Origin: an uncultured Pleomorphomonas sp.
GTDB lineage: Bacteria > Pseudomonadota > Alphaproteobacteria > Rhizobiales > Pleomorphomonadaceae
Reading direction: 5' to 3'
Assembly (NCBI GenBank): GCA_937868725.1
Contig: CALMMQ010000063.1
Span: 45,487 to 109,486 of the forward strand
DNA: 64,000 nucleotides
The notes beneath the pieces are model-generated. The model made no database searches and had not been told where the DNA came from. It saw only the letters and a program-made list of their open reading frames with translations. Of the stretch, positions 33,410 to 42,656 are shown piece after piece; the stretch's first letter is position 1, and each line of letters opens with the position of its first letter. The position numbers and the translations under genes are program-made.

Positions 33410-34456
33410 TCAGCCCGGGCGGCGACACGACCAGCGCCATTCGCGCCGCCGGCCGGTGTCGACGTGAATCGACTTGGTGTGGCAGTAGAGGCCGAGGCCG
33501 CCACGGTCGGGCATGTCGTAGAAGTAGCGGGCCAGCGTGTCGCGGTCGACGCCGGGCATGTAGAGATCGAGGGCGTTGCAATAGAGGTGCTGCGAATGCA
33601 GTGCGCCACGCACGCGGCGATTGTGGCTCGGCGAGCGATAGCCGGACGTGACGATGACACGGTGGCCGAAGTGCATTTCGGCCCGCCGCACCATGCCAAC
33701 CAGATTGGGCTTGATGCACGACACGTTGATGGCGTTGTGGGCCAGCAAGAGGCCGTTGGCCGCTTCCACCACCTCGCGCGGCATGCCCGGCACCAGATGG
33801 GCGAACGGGTGGTTGTCGCCGCCGAACAGGTCGAGGCCGTCGGGCCCGCGCGAAGCCAGGATGATGTCGTTGTTCCATTCGACACCGGGCAGGCCGGGAA
33901 TCTTCTCGGTCGGCGCGCCGGGCTTGGAGGTGTAGACGTTGACGAAGTCGTGCTTCAGTCCGTCGTCGATCGGCTCTTTCGGGATGGCCACCTTGCTCGG
34001 ATCGGCCTCGTCCTCGCCGACGAAATCGGCTTCGGAAATCTCGCCGTCGTCGTCCTCGGTGGCCGCGGCCGGCGGGCTGGGCTTGGCCTCGGCAGCCACG
34101 GCCGCTGCCGTCGCGGCCACGGCTGGCGCCTCGGGCGCGCTCGTGAACATGGCGAGCAGCCCGCGCCGGGCGGCCGGCGGTTTGGCGTCGCCGGTGGTGG
34201 GCTTGTCGTCGGCTGGCTGAGCCTCGGCCGGCGGCGCCTTGGCATCCGTGGCAGCTGGATCGCTGGCCGCCACCTTGTCGCCGGCCCCCGTGTCGTCGAC
34301 CGGCTTGCCGTCGGCGATTTTGGCCTTGTCCATCTCAGCCGAGATCGAGGCGATCGTCGCCTTGTCGAGCGGAGCGAACTCGCGCCCGTCCACCACCGGC
34401 ATGCAGCACGCCAGCAGGCAGGTCAAGAGCAGGGCGGCAGTCGGTCTGGCCTGCAT
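33410..34456 (-). CDS. Lipoprotein with C-terminal M15A/DUF882-type peptidase domain
   Basis: 348 residues. The signal sequence ends in the lipobox LLAC (C17 lipidated). A long Ala/Pro/Asp-rich low-complexity linker (about 40-150) precedes a C-terminal domain with VIVTSGYRSPSHNRRVRGAL, SQHLYCNALDLYMPG (the SxH...AxD zinc signature of M15-like peptidases) and SIHVDTG (third ligand). This suggests a peptidoglycan L,D- or D,D-peptidase. ATG 34456 gives the lipoprotein signal directly; the frame open to 34879 is antisense to the glyoxalase gene. Confidence 0.85.
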   Translation of the reverse strand: MQARPTAALLLTCLLACCMPVVDGREFAPLDKATIASISAEMDKAKIADGKPVDDTGAGDKVAASDPAATDAKAPPAEAQPADDKPTTGDAKPPAARRGLLAMFTSAPEAPAVAATAAAVAAEAKPSPPAAATEDDDGEISEADFVGEDEADPSKVAIPKEPIDDGLKHDFVNVYTSKPGAPTEKIPGLPGVEWNNDIILASRGPDGLDLFGGDNHPFAHLVPGMPREVVEAANGLLLAHNAINVSCIKPNLVGMVRRAEMHFGHRVIVTSGYRSPSHNRRVRGALHSQHLYCNALDLYMPGVDRDTLARYFYDMPDRGGLGLYCHTKSIHVDTGRRREWRWSCRRPG

Positions 34457-34652
34457 AGGCAGCAGATCTCCGTCGAGGCTGAGCGCTCTTTTGGCAGACC
34501 GGCGACGCCGACCGGTTGCCTCCCCCCGGATTGCGCCGACAGCGGCGCCAAGCGCCCGCCGATATGGCTGTCGACGGAATACTGACGCCACCGCCGATGC
34601 AAGCGAAAAATGCAGCCATACCCGGCCGTTGGTCGAACGGCCGGGAAAAAGC

Positions 34653-35093
34653 CTACCACTTGCCGGTGTTGGCCATCGACGCCCAGGGTTCGGCCGGCGG
34701 CAGCGCCGCGCCCTTCTGCAACAGCTCGATGGAGATGTTGTCGGGCGAGCGGATGAAGGCCATGTGGCCATCACGCGGCGGCCGGTTGATGGTGATGCCG
34801 GCGGCGGCGAGCTTGTGGCAGAGGGCGTAGATGTCGTCGACCTCGAAGGCGAGGTGACCGAAGTTGCGGCCCTCGCCATAGACTTCCGGGTCCCAGTTGT
34901 AGGTGAGCTCGACGAGCGGCGCGTCGGTCGCCGGCTTGTCGACCTCGTCGCCCGGGGCCGCCAGGTAGATCAGCGTGAAGCGGCCGGCCTCGCTGACGTG
35001 GCGGCGCACTTCGCGCATGCCGAGCTTGTTGCAGTAAAAGTCGAGCGACACGTCGGGATCGGTGACGCGAACCATGGTGTGGAGATAGCGCAT
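34653..35093 (-). CDS. gloA: Lactoylglutathione lyase (glyoxalase I)
   Basis: 146 residues. It isomerises the methylglyoxal-glutathione hemithioacetal to S-lactoylglutathione. [20 protein letters not shown] contains the first metal-ligand histidine, [10 protein letters not shown] the glutamate, [10 protein letters not shown] the second histidine and SIELLQKG the last glutamate. ATG 35093 matches the family start; upstream in-frame codons are not conserved-looking. Confidence 0.93.
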   Translation of the reverse strand: MRYLHTMVRVTDPDVSLDFYCNKLGMREVRRHVSEAGRFTLIYLAAPGDEVDKPATDAPLVELTYNWDPEVYGEGRNFGHLAFEVDDIYALCHKLAAAGITINRPPRDGHMAFIRSPDNISIELLQKGAALPPAEPWASMANTGKW

Positions 35094-35425
35094 GCCTTGG
35101 CTCCGCTGGGATTGAACAGGGAGCGCCAGCCTAGAACATTTGCCGCAGCCATGGAAACACGAGAAAGCACAACAGCCCGTCCAGAGCGGTAGCCGGGGTA
35201 TGGCTTGGCAGCGCGCTTCAATTGTCACCAGATCGTTGCCGGACGGTCGCGGACGCTAAGATTTGCTTGTTCCGGCGGCGGAAAATTGCGCAAAAGGGTA
35301 AACGGTGGCCGTATGGGACTTGCGCCTCCCACCCTTGTCAGTGGTAACGTATCTTTCAGAATCACGAATAGTCGGGGCGCGATTCCCTTCGCGCCCGTGG
35401 TCAGTGCGATCGTGGGGGCTGGCTC
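35094..35425. other. Divergent intergenic region between gloA and the cold-shock gene
   Basis: 332 bp with no supportable gene. A long 5' leader is common for cold-shock genes, and the A+T-richer part near 35250-35370 may contain it, but no cold-box motif can be assigned with certainty. Confidence 0.35.
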
Positions 35426-36001
35426 ATGGCCAAGGCTCAGGCAGTTCCGGAAGAGCTTGCTGTCGGCGACGAAGTTGGCGTCGAAGTTTTTGAAGTTGCG
35501 GGCGTCATCAAATGGTTCGACGTTGCCAAAGGGTTCGGCTTCATCGTTCCCGATGAGGCCGGGCTGCCGGATGTGCTGCTGCATGTGACCTGTCTGCGCC
35601 GCGATGGTTTCCAGACCGCCTATGAAGGCTCGCGCGTCGTCTGCGAAGTGATGAAGCGTGCCAAGGGCTTTCAAGCCTTCCGCGTGCTGTCCATGGACGA
35701 GAGCACGGCTGTCCATCCCTCGCAGCTGCCGCCGTCGCGCACCCATGTCCAGGTGACACCGTCGAGCCCGCTGGAGCAGGTCGAGGTCAAGTGGTTCAAC
35801 CGCATCCGGGGCTTCGGCTTCCTGACCCGGGGTGACGGCAGCGACGACATCTTCGTCCACATGGAGACGTTGCGTCGCTACGGCATCACCGAGCTTCGCC
35901 CTGGTCAGAAGGTGCTGGTTCGCTATGGCGATGGCCCCAAGGGCAAGATGGTGGCCGAAATCCGGCCGCTGCAACCCGGCGGCATTCCCTCGTCGCACTG
36001 A
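35426..36001 (+). CDS. Protein with two cold-shock domains
   Basis: 191 residues. Two CSD folds are visible: the first (about 22-92) with [16 protein letters not shown] (RNP1) and VLLHV (RNP2), the second (about 118-183) with [18 protein letters not shown] and IFVHM. Such tandem CSD proteins are typical of alphaproteobacteria and bind single-stranded RNA/DNA as chaperones. The linker between domains is rich in Ser/Pro. Confidence 0.92.
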   Translation: MAKAQAVPEELAVGDEVGVEVFEVAGVIKWFDVAKGFGFIVPDEAGLPDVLLHVTCLRRDGFQTAYEGSRVVCEVMKRAKGFQAFRVLSMDESTAVHPSQLPPSRTHVQVTPSSPLEQVEVKWFNRIRGFGFLTRGDGSDDIFVHMETLRRYGITELRPGQKVLVRYGDGPKGKMVAEIRPLQPGGIPSSH

Positions 36002-36080
36002 GGGCCGTGTCGGTCCGGGTTCGGTGCTGCGCTGGCGGCGCCGATCTTCGGCCGTGAGCCCCACATCGGGATCGGTTCCT

Positions 36081-36590
36081 ATGTCCCACTGCTTTTCACC
36101 GAAGCTGGCGCTGCGGTCTTTCGCCGTTGCTGCCGTGTTGTGTCTGGTCATCGCCGCCGCCTTGGGGCGGGCGACGTCGGCCGGTGTCGGCGAACAGGCG
36201 ACGTCGCAGCTGACGCTCGAGACGTCGGCTGGCAGTTACGCCTTCAACGTCGAGATCGCTGCCACCGACGCCGAACGGCAGCGTGGCCTGATGTATCGCA
36301 CGTCGATGGACGGCAATCATGGCATGCTGTTCGACATGGGCCGGACGGCGCTGGCGACGTTCTGGATGCGCAACACCTTCTTGCCGCTCGACATCATCTT
36401 CATTGGTGATAACGGCCGGGTGGTGTCGATCGCCGCCGAGGCCGAACCCAAGTCCGACAAGCTGATATCGTCGGTGGCGCCGGTGCGCTTCGTGCTCGAG
36501 CTCAACGCCAAAAAGGCCCGGCTCATGCACCTCAAGATCGGCGACACCGTCCGCAACGCTCTGATCGACGCGGTGGCCGGCCGGACGTGA
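36081..36590 (+). CDS. DUF192 family exported protein
   Basis: 169 residues with an N-terminal membrane/signal segment (about 11-28). The DUF192 core is clear: ATDAERQRGLMYRTSM, MLFDMGRTALATFWMRNTFLPLDIIFI and VLELNAKKA. The family is usually periplasmic and of unknown function. It starts 80 bp after the cold-shock gene on the same strand; no strong ribosome binding site precedes ATG 36081. Confidence 0.88.
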   Translation: MSHCFSPKLALRSFAVAAVLCLVIAAALGRATSAGVGEQATSQLTLETSAGSYAFNVEIAATDAERQRGLMYRTSMDGNHGMLFDMGRTALATFWMRNTFLPLDIIFIGDNGRVVSIAAEAEPKSDKLISSVAPVRFVLELNAKKARLMHLKIGDTVRNALIDAVAGRT

Positions 36591-36610
36591 GCCAAGATGT
36601 GAAGCCTCAA

Positions 36611-36659
36611 GAGGTTGTCGCAGGTTAGGTTGGTGCAACCTGATCGGCGGATGCTCTAT
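36611..36659 (+). repeat. Dispersed palindromic element, copy E (right half)
   Basis: GTTGTCG, the palindrome CAGGTT/AACCTG (36621-36642) and TGATCGGCGGATGCTCTA match the right half of copy B. The left half is missing. It lies in the convergent space after the DUF192 gene. Confidence 0.7.
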
Positions 36660-36706
36660 AGGCTCGCCCGCCAGCAGCGGCCAACGGAAAAGTCTCAGAA
36701 AAAGAA

Positions 36707-36734
36707 GGGAGCCCGACCTGGCGATCGGGCTCCC
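36707..36734 (-). terminator. Terminator of the trypsin-like protease gene
   Basis: GGGAGCCCGA (36707-36716) pairs with TCGGGCTCCC (36725-36734). Read leftwards it is followed by TTCTTTTTC, so it ends the leftward protease transcript. Confidence 0.88.
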
Positions 36735-36764
36735 TGTTTCTTCGTGGGTATCCGGACTGAACGG

Positions 36765-37907
36765 TTACTGGCAGACGGCCTTGTAGGTCGTGCTGTTGCA
36801 GATCCTGCTGACCAGCGCCGCGATGTTGGTCGAGGTGAACAACGAGGCGCCCTGTTCCTGTACGGCACTGTTCGTGTAGCCCCAGCTCGTCACGCCGACG
36901 ACGCGGTTGCGCGCCGCTTCCTGGCCAGCACCGGCGTCGCCGGTGATGGTCGGCGCCATGCCGAAGTTGACCAGCCACGGGCCGCCGCTGGAGCCGCCGG
37001 TCTGCTGCGAGCCGATGACGGTGTTGTTGACCGCCGTCGAGTCAACGAACCCGGTGGAATCCGTCCGCTCCATGCGGCCACCGTAGTTGAGCGCCACGGG
37101 ATAGCCGAGCTGCGTGATCTGCGCCGTCTTGTTGTCGGCGTAGCTGTACGTGCCGTAGGCGTAGCCGAAGTAGCCGGTCTTGGTGCCGGGATAGGCCGAG
37201 CTCTGTGACTTGAGGGCGATCACGGCGACGTCGTTCTGGCAGACGACGCCGGTGGCGCCATCGGCGCAGACGTCGGTACCGTTGAAGTAGGCGCTGGGCG
37301 CGACGATTGCTGCCGCCTTCCACTGGCCGAACGGGGCATAGGCGGTGCTGCCGCTCTCATAATAGCCCGGCACGAACACGTGACCGGTGTAGTAGGTCTT
37401 GGAGCCGTACTGCATGACGCAGTGGGCGGCTGTGACGACGAGGCCACGCTTGATGAGCGAGGCCGAGCAGACGTAGGTGTCCGTGCCTTCCTTGAAGAAC
37501 AGCTTGCCGGCGGCGCTGTAGGGATAGGCCGAGGTGACGCGCAGCCCGTTGGCATCGGCAAGCGCCGTCGTGTAGGGGTGCTTGCTGGTACCGTAGGCCT
37601 GCGACGAGAAGCCACCGTCGGTGGCAACCGGCGTCTTGGGGGCCGGGAAGGTCACCGGGCTGGTCTTGCCATTGCCGACAAAGCCCGCGGTGGCGCCAGA
37701 CGGGCCGGACGCCACAGCCGCCTTGGCGGTCGCCGCCGCGATCGTCGCCGGCGCATTCGTCGCGGTCGGCAGCGGCATGGCCTTGGCGTTGGCGTAGTCG
37801 ATGGTAGCCGACTTGGCCGGTTTCAGGACTACGTCGTCAGCGGCAAGGGCGCCGGTGGTCATGGTGCTCGCAGCGATCAGCCCGAACACAAACTTCATTC
37901 GCGACAT
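36765..37907 (-). CDS. Secreted trypsin/V8-like serine protease
   Basis: 380 residues with a signal peptide (ending TGALA). The Ala-rich propeptide-like region (to about 95) is followed by a chymotrypsin-fold domain: VVTAAHCV (catalytic His), QNDVAVIAL (Asp) and GGSSGGPW (Ser). Extra cysteines (VCADGATGVVC, and IC...VC at the C-terminus) could form disulphides, in keeping with export. ATG 37907 (MSRMKF) follows GGAGGAG by 7 nt, so the ORF start at 37940 is rejected. Confidence 0.9.
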   Translation of the reverse strand: MSRMKFVFGLIAASTMTTGALAADDVVLKPAKSATIDYANAKAMPLPTATNAPATIAAATAKAAVASGPSGATAGFVGNGKTSPVTFPAPKTPVATDGGFSSQAYGTSKHPYTTALADANGLRVTSAYPYSAAGKLFFKEGTDTYVCSASLIKRGLVVTAAHCVMQYGSKTYYTGHVFVPGYYESGSTAYAPFGQWKAAAIVAPSAYFNGTDVCADGATGVVCQNDVAVIALKSQSSAYPGTKTGYFGYAYGTYSYADNKTAQITQLGYPVALNYGGRMERTDSTGFVDSTAVNNTVIGSQQTGGSSGGPWLVNFGMAPTITGDAGAGQEAARNRVVGVTSWGYTNSAVQEQGASLFTSTNIAALVSRICNSTTYKAVCQ

Positions 37908-38488
37908 CGTTCCGCTCCTCCCCAGCATCGGTGGAAACACGCACGGGACCCAACTGGTTGATGACTGGGTGCCGAGGGGCGCAGTTTATGCCAATTGCAA
38001 ATGATTGCCAACAGATTGCTTACGATGCGGAAACAAAGTGCACGTTGAGGGTTAATGCTCCGGTGATGCAAGCACCAGCCGTTGGCCGACAATGGCGATC
38101 GCCATGGCGAAGCCATGCCATGCAGGTGGCGAGATCGGACAGGGCACCGGCGCGGTTGCCCGGAACAGGTAAGCTGTTGCGAGATGTGCCATGCCGTCGG
38201 AAAGGGGGGCGCTGCTGCCTGTGCCGGACCGAATCCCTTCGCTCCATGCGGCATGGGAGTACGCCGCTACGCGCAAGGCGAGCAACGCGGCATCCTGGCA
38301 ATTGGGTATGTGGCGGGTTGGCAATGCCGGCGGAATCACCGGCGGCCGGAGAGGCCAGATCTCCGGGCGCTTTCCATGATTTTCTGCGGAAAAGGCTGGT
38401 GTGGCGCCCCGGTTGGTTCCGATTTCGCAAATACGGCCTATTGCGCATGCCCGCCTAACCAGCTAGGAAACCAGCGCGAAATCGGTCG
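37908..38488. other. Gene-free region upstream of tRNA-Pro
   Basis: 581 bp. Open frames cross it (for example 38082-38498 on the plus strand), but they have cysteine/arginine-rich compositions typical of non-coding G+C-rich DNA and no ribosome binding sites. I see no gene or recognised repeat here. Confidence 0.4.
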
Positions 38489-38565
<77 letters not shown>

Positions 38566-38620
38566 TGTTTTCGCCTGGCGCCGACGGACGGCGCCGCTCT
38601 GTTCTGCGAGGGTGCAAACC

Positions 38621-38926
38621 ATGGTTGCTCGTATCTTCCGCCCGGCCAAGAATGCCATGCAGTCCGGCCGAGGCAAATCGGTCAACTGGGTGCTGGATTT
38701 CGAGCCGGAATGCCCCAAGGCGGTCGAGCCGCTGATGGGCTATACCTCCTCCGGCGACATGCGCCAGCAGGTGCGGCTGACCTTCGAGACGCGCGAACAG
38801 GCCGAGGACTACGCCCGCCGCAGCGGCATCCCCTTCCGGGTCGTCGAACCCAAAGAGCGGTCGGCCAAGCGGCTGTCCTATTCCGACAATTTCAGGTATG
38901 CCCGCGCTGAGACGTGGACGCATTGA
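38621..38926 (+). CDS. NDUFS4-like complex I accessory protein
   Basis: 101 residues. ARIFRPAKNAMQSGRGKSVNWVL, FTLE-type strands and the C-terminal KRLSYSDNFRYARAETWTH identify the ETC complex I subunit (NDUFS4/AQDQ 18-kDa) family, an accessory subunit of NADH:ubiquinone oxidoreductase found in alphaproteobacteria and mitochondria. ATG 38621 follows GAGGG. It sits alone between tRNA-Pro and tRNA-Arg. Confidence 0.92.
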   Translation: MVARIFRPAKNAMQSGRGKSVNWVLDFEPECPKAVEPLMGYTSSGDMRQQVRLTFETREQAEDYARRSGIPFRVVEPKERSAKRLSYSDNFRYARAETWTH

Positions 38927-38948
38927 TCCGCTGATCGATCGACGCGAC

Positions 38949-39025
38949 GGCTCCATAGCTCAGCTGGATAGAGCAGCCGCCTTCTAAGCGGCAGGTCGCA
39001 GGTTCGAGCCCTGCTGGAGTCGCCA
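38949..39025 (+). tRNA. tRNA-Arg (TCT), likely prophage attachment site
   Basis: GGCTCCA (38949-38955) pairs with TGGAGTC (39015-39021). The anticodon stem-loop GCCGC-CTTCTAA-GCGGC gives TCT, and CCA is encoded (39023-39025). The integrase gene begins downstream in the usual tRNA-int arrangement, so the tRNA 3' half is the probable attachment core. The second copy would lie right of the window. Confidence 0.95.
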
Positions 39026-39096
39026 TCTTTCAAAAATATGGCGATATTTCAATTGGTTACGGGCGAAAATTCCCAAACTTGGTTTTGGGTTGGGAA

Positions 39097-40131
39097 TCAA
39101 CCGTCCCTGGAATGTTCTTCCAGCCTGAGAATGGCGGCCTTGGACATGGCGCCCTGGCGCGCCTCGCGGGTGTAGCGCTCGACTTCCGACAGCGTCTTGT
39201 GGCCGGTGATCGCCATGATCTCGTTGGCGCTGCAGCCTGCTTCGGCGAGGCGTCGGGCCGCGGCCTTCCTGAGACCATGAAGAACGCAGCGGTCCGGCAG
39301 GCCGGCCTCGGCGATCGCGTCGGCCATCCAGTTGCCGTAGCCGGGCACCGTGCGGGCCTTGCCGCTGATGGTGGGGATGACCATCATGTGTCGGCGCGGC
39401 GTTGCCTCCAGGACGGCCCTGAGGTTCCTGTGGGCCGCAATGGTGAGGTGCGTCCCCGTCTTGTCCTGGACAATGTCGATCGTGCCGCCGGCCGCGTTGT
39501 AGGCGGCCCAGGTCATCTTGCAGACGTCGGACCGGCGCTGGCCGGTGTAGAGGTGCAGGGCAAAGGCCGTCCGCTCGAGCGTTCCGATGGGCCACCTGGC
39601 CTCGAACTGGGCGATCTCGTCCTCGGTCCAGGTGTGGTAGGTCCCTTGCTTGAACTTCTTGACGCCAGCGGCGGGATTGTCGGCGCGGTAGCCATTGGCG
39701 ACGCCGAACCGGATCAGCATGTTCAGGATCTTGAGGAGGTTGTTCGCTCCGGCCGGCGTCTCCGCCTTCTTGCCGATGATGGCCGACACGTGCTGCCGCG
39801 TCATCTGTCTGACAAGGCGGCGGCCGTGCCCTTCGCAGAAGCGATCAATCAGCCCTCGGTTCTTGGCCTGGGTCGACGGCTTCAAGCCGAGAAAGTCTGT
39901 GGACCGGTAGTAGTCGAAAGCCAGTCGGTCGAACGTGCCTTCGTCGCCGCGAACGCGGGCTTTCTTTTCGATCGGCTCGGCAGCGGCGACGGCCGCTTGG
40001 TAGGCGGCCAGGAAGCCACGGTCGTTTTCATCGGGCAGGGCAATGCGCTTGCTTCCCGGCGGCCGGTAGTAGAGGCGGATTTTGCCGTGCCGGTCCTTGA
40101 ACCGGTCGATGTATTTGAGCTGAAGCGTCAT
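39097..40131 (-). CDS. int: Prophage tyrosine integrase
   Basis: 344 residues. The N-terminal arm/core-binding domain (about 60-165) is followed by a catalytic domain with R199 (TGQRRSD), H285-x-x-R288 (HGLRK), H311 (ITGHKT) and nucleophile Y320 (VERYTR). It catalyses site-specific recombination, probably at the neighbouring tRNA-Arg. Its ATG (40131) overlaps the excisionase stop as ATGA, so it is the last gene of a leftward operon. Confidence 0.95.
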   Translation of the reverse strand: MTLQLKYIDRFKDRHGKIRLYYRPPGSKRIALPDENDRGFLAAYQAAVAAAEPIEKKARVRGDEGTFDRLAFDYYRSTDFLGLKPSTQAKNRGLIDRFCEGHGRRLVRQMTRQHVSAIIGKKAETPAGANNLLKILNMLIRFGVANGYRADNPAAGVKKFKQGTYHTWTEDEIAQFEARWPIGTLERTAFALHLYTGQRRSDVCKMTWAAYNAAGGTIDIVQDKTGTHLTIAAHRNLRAVLEATPRRHMMVIPTISGKARTVPGYGNWMADAIAEAGLPDRCVLHGLRKAAARRLAEAGCSANEIMAITGHKTLSEVERYTREARQGAMSKAAILRLEEHSRDG

Positions 40132-40379
40132 TCCACGTCGGCCCATGTGTCGACTTCCTCCACCATGGGTTCATGGGGGAGAGCTTTGAACGCCAAACGG
40201 AGTTCGTCAACATCGTAGATCTTGCGGCCGTCGACGCGCCGTGCCGTCGGCATGCGCTTCTGTGTCACCAGATCGCGAAACTTGGTCTGGCTGATGCCGA
40301 CGGCCGCCGCCGCTTCTTCCTCGGACAGCCCGAAGACGATGGGCAGCGACGCAGCGATAACTGCGCGCGGCCGGCTCAT
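40128..40379 (-). CDS. AlpA/excisionase-like helix-turn-helix protein
   Basis: 83 residues. A MerR/AlpA-type helix-turn-helix (GLSEEEAAAAVGISQTKFRD) with a wing (RRVDGRKIYDVDEL) is typical of phage excisionases and AlpA regulators. It overlaps both neighbours by ATGA junctions (int downstream, clamp upstream), consistent with directing excision together with the integrase. Confidence 0.82.
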   Translation of the reverse strand: MSRPRAVIAASLPIVFGLSEEEAAAAVGISQTKFRDLVTQKRMPTARRVDGRKIYDVDELRLAFKALPHEPMVEEVDTWADVE

Positions 40380-41503
40380 GGCAGCCTCACCGGCATGATG
40401 ACTTGAGTGACACGCGGCAGGGCGTCCGAGGTGACCACAACGGCGCCGGCATTGTCGGCCTGCAGCGACAGGATCGCCTCGGCGCCGCCGATCGGCGCCA
40501 GGATGGTCCGAAGGTAGTCGGCGTTGAGGCCGACGCGGCGCGGCGGACCGTCATAAGTGGCGTCGGTCTCGCTTTCCGCCTCGGCGTCGCCGAGTTTGGC
40601 CGTGACGGCGAGGATATCGCCGCCGACGTTGGCGCCAATTTCCAGGGCAATGCCGGTTGCCTCGCCCTTGAGAACGACGGCGGCGCGATCGACGGCGGCG
40701 GCGAGCCCCTTGGCGCTGGTCGTCAGCGAGGCGGCGAAGTCGGTCGGAATGATGCGTTCATAGTCGGGGAACTCGCCGTCGATCAGCTTGGAAAGATAGA
40801 CGGTATCGGCGGCGCGGACACGCACGGCCGACGTCGAAAACTCGATCTCGACGTCATCACCCTTGACGGCGCCGGCAATGCGCGCCAGCTCGACGACGGT
40901 CGCTTCGGGAATGATCCGCAGCTCGAGGCCGCCAGCATCCTCCGGCATGTCGACGGCCACGCGTGCCAGCGTATGGCCGTTGGTGGCCACGAACACCAGT
41001 TCACCCTGGCTGTTTTCGCCAACGGCAACGCCGGTGAGGTAATAGCGGATCGTGTCATCGGAGACGTGCGGCAGGCACAAGCCAAGATGGCGGGCGAGAT
41101 CGGCGCCGGGCAGGGCGAAGGCGACATCGATCGGACCGAGGTCCAGAACTGGAAAGTCGTCGGCCGGCAAGGCGCCGACGCGAAAGCGGCTACGCCCGCA
41201 CGTGACCTTGCAGCGGGCGCCGCTATCCTCGGTCTCGATCTTGACCTTTTCGCCCTCCGGCCAGCGCTTGATGGCGTTGGCGAGCGTCTTGCCCTCGATG
41301 CAGATTTCACCCGCCTCAACCACCTCGGCAGCGACGGCGACATCAATGCGGCGATCGAAGTCGGTGGCGGAGATCACCAGACGGTCATTGTAAGCGGCCA
41401 GGAGCACGTCACCCAAAATCGCAATGTCGGTCTTGCGCTTCATGGAGCGGATGACGGTATTGAGCGCTGGCTCGGCCGCGTCGCGGGTGAACACGACTTT
41501 CAT
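40376..41503 (-). CDS. Prophage-encoded DNA polymerase III beta sliding clamp
   Basis: 375 residues. Three clamp domains are recognisable: LNTVIRSMKRKTDIAILGDVLLAA (domain I), FVATNGHTLARVAVDM (domain II) and the C-terminal LQADNAGAVVV...VTQVIMPVRLP tail that lies beside the protein-binding pocket. Length matches host DnaN (about 370). It would load onto DNA and bind a polymerase. A second, host dnaN presumably exists elsewhere. It is coupled by ATGA overlaps to the genes on both sides. Confidence 0.92.
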   Translation of the reverse strand: MKVVFTRDAAEPALNTVIRSMKRKTDIAILGDVLLAAYNDRLVISATDFDRRIDVAVAAEVVEAGEICIEGKTLANAIKRWPEGEKVKIETEDSGARCKVTCGRSRFRVGALPADDFPVLDLGPIDVAFALPGADLARHLGLCLPHVSDDTIRYYLTGVAVGENSQGELVFVATNGHTLARVAVDMPEDAGGLELRIIPEATVVELARIAGAVKGDDVEIEFSTSAVRVRAADTVYLSKLIDGEFPDYERIIPTDFAASLTTSAKGLAAAVDRAAVVLKGEATGIALEIGANVGGDILAVTAKLGDAEAESETDATYDGPPRRVGLNADYLRTILAPIGGAEAILSLQADNAGAVVVTSDALPRVTQVIMPVRLP

Positions 41504-41649
41504 GGTTCTTCGTCCTCGTCGCTGGTGTCGGTGGTGGAAGCCGCCTCAATGGCGCGCACGCGCTGCTCGATCGCCAGCAAGGTGGCGATGATGCCAATGC
41601 CAATGCCGGCGACCAGGCCGACGATGGCGATGATAGTGGCGAGCGTCAT
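41500..41649 (-). CDS. Small single-pass membrane protein
   Basis: 49 residues: one membrane helix (TIIAIVGLVAGIGIGIIATLL) then an acidic tail (TDTSDEDEEP). ATG 41649 has GGAG at a 6-nt spacing, and the stop overlaps the clamp start as ATGA. This is stronger support than the longer frame to 41760. Function unknown. Confidence 0.7.
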   Translation of the reverse strand: MTLATIIAIVGLVAGIGIGIIATLLAIEQRVRAIEAASTTDTSDEDEEP

Positions 41650-42062
41650 GTATCGCTCCAAAGCGGACAAAAGCATCCGGATAGCCGGTGCTGGCGCATC
41701 GGCTGTCGTGAGGCTTTTGCGTGGTGTGATCAGCGAGGCCGGGCTTGATTCCGGTTCCAACCAGCTACTGACGGATCACCAAGAGGATCGCGGTTTCCCT
41801 GACCTTTGTGCCCGGATTTCGCGTTGGCCTCCAAGGCCCGTCCTTCCGGGCTGCTCGCTGACGCCGCACGTGCCACGAGGCTCATCCTCGATCTCGTTTG
41901 GCACCGGCCCCTCTTCCTGCCGGCTTACGACCCACGTCTGACGGTGTGAGCTTCCGAGCTATCTGGCGCTGCCCTCCGGCTGGGTTTCGGACCCCGGACC
42001 TCTCCCGTGACCGCTGAGAATGCGCCGTCACCGACCATTGGGGTTGCCCTTCGGGGCGAAGA
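41650..42062. other. Prophage interval with no supportable gene
   Basis: 413 bp within the leftward operon. Frames on both strands are short or Arg/Pro-rich and lack ribosome binding sites. It may be untranslated operon RNA. I could not identify a terminator or second promoter in it. Confidence 0.35.
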
Positions 42063-42251
42063 TCACTTGGCGGTCGGCGGTGCGCCGCGAGGCACCATCG
42101 CCAGCCGGCGGGTCAGATTGATGAAGCCGGCACCGGCCGGCATGGTGGCGAGGATGGCGGCAGGGGAGGCCTGCGACAGCAAGGCGGCTCGGAGCGCGGC
42201 AAGGACGGCGGTCGGCTGGTGCGATGCGGGATTGGTCGTCGAGGCGGTCAT
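42063..42251 (-). CDS. Small prophage protein of unknown function
   Basis: 62 residues, Ala/Pro-rich, starting MTASTTNPASHQPTAVLAAL. ATG 42251 has AGGAGC about 9 nt upstream. It lies in line with the other leftward early genes. No family recognised. Confidence 0.5.
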   Translation of the reverse strand: MTASTTNPASHQPTAVLAALRAALLSQASPAAILATMPAGAGFINLTRRLAMVPRGAPPTAK

Positions 42252-42374
42252 CGGGTGTCGTGCTCCTGAAAGGTGGTTCCCCGGCAGCCGTTGCTGGCTT
42301 AGCGGTCCGGTTGTTATCGGCCGCCGGGGATATGCCGCGTCCGCATCGAGGGGGCGGACACGGACGCGGAAGGG

Positions 42375-42656
42375 TCAGGCGCCGGCGATGACTGGCAGCC
42401 AAAGAAAGACGGCGCCGAGGAACAGCGCCAGGGCGGCGAACTCGACGCTGGCGCGCAAGGCCTCGATGGCCATGGCTCTGGCGACGGCCAGGTGGTCGAC
42501 GATCTCGCGGGACGTGAAGCCGGCGGCCGACAGCGGCAGATAGAGCCCGCTATCGTCGGGGTCGTCGTGGCCCGTTGCACGGGCGACGACGATGGCCACG
42601 CCAGCTGCGGCGGCCATGCCGGGCAGAATATCGGTGGTAGGAACGGTGCTGGTCAT
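42375..42656 (-). CDS. Small prophage membrane protein
   Basis: 93 residues with hydrophobic segments near residues 14-26 and 72-92 (LALFLGAVFLWLPVIAGA end). Its ATG (42656) overlaps the upstream stop as ATGA, which supports it over the longer frame to 42968. Function unknown. Confidence 0.62.
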   Translation of the reverse strand: MTSTVPTTDILPGMAAAAGVAIVVARATGHDDPDDSGLYLPLSAAGFTSREIVDHLAVARAMAIEALRASVEFAALALFLGAVFLWLPVIAGA

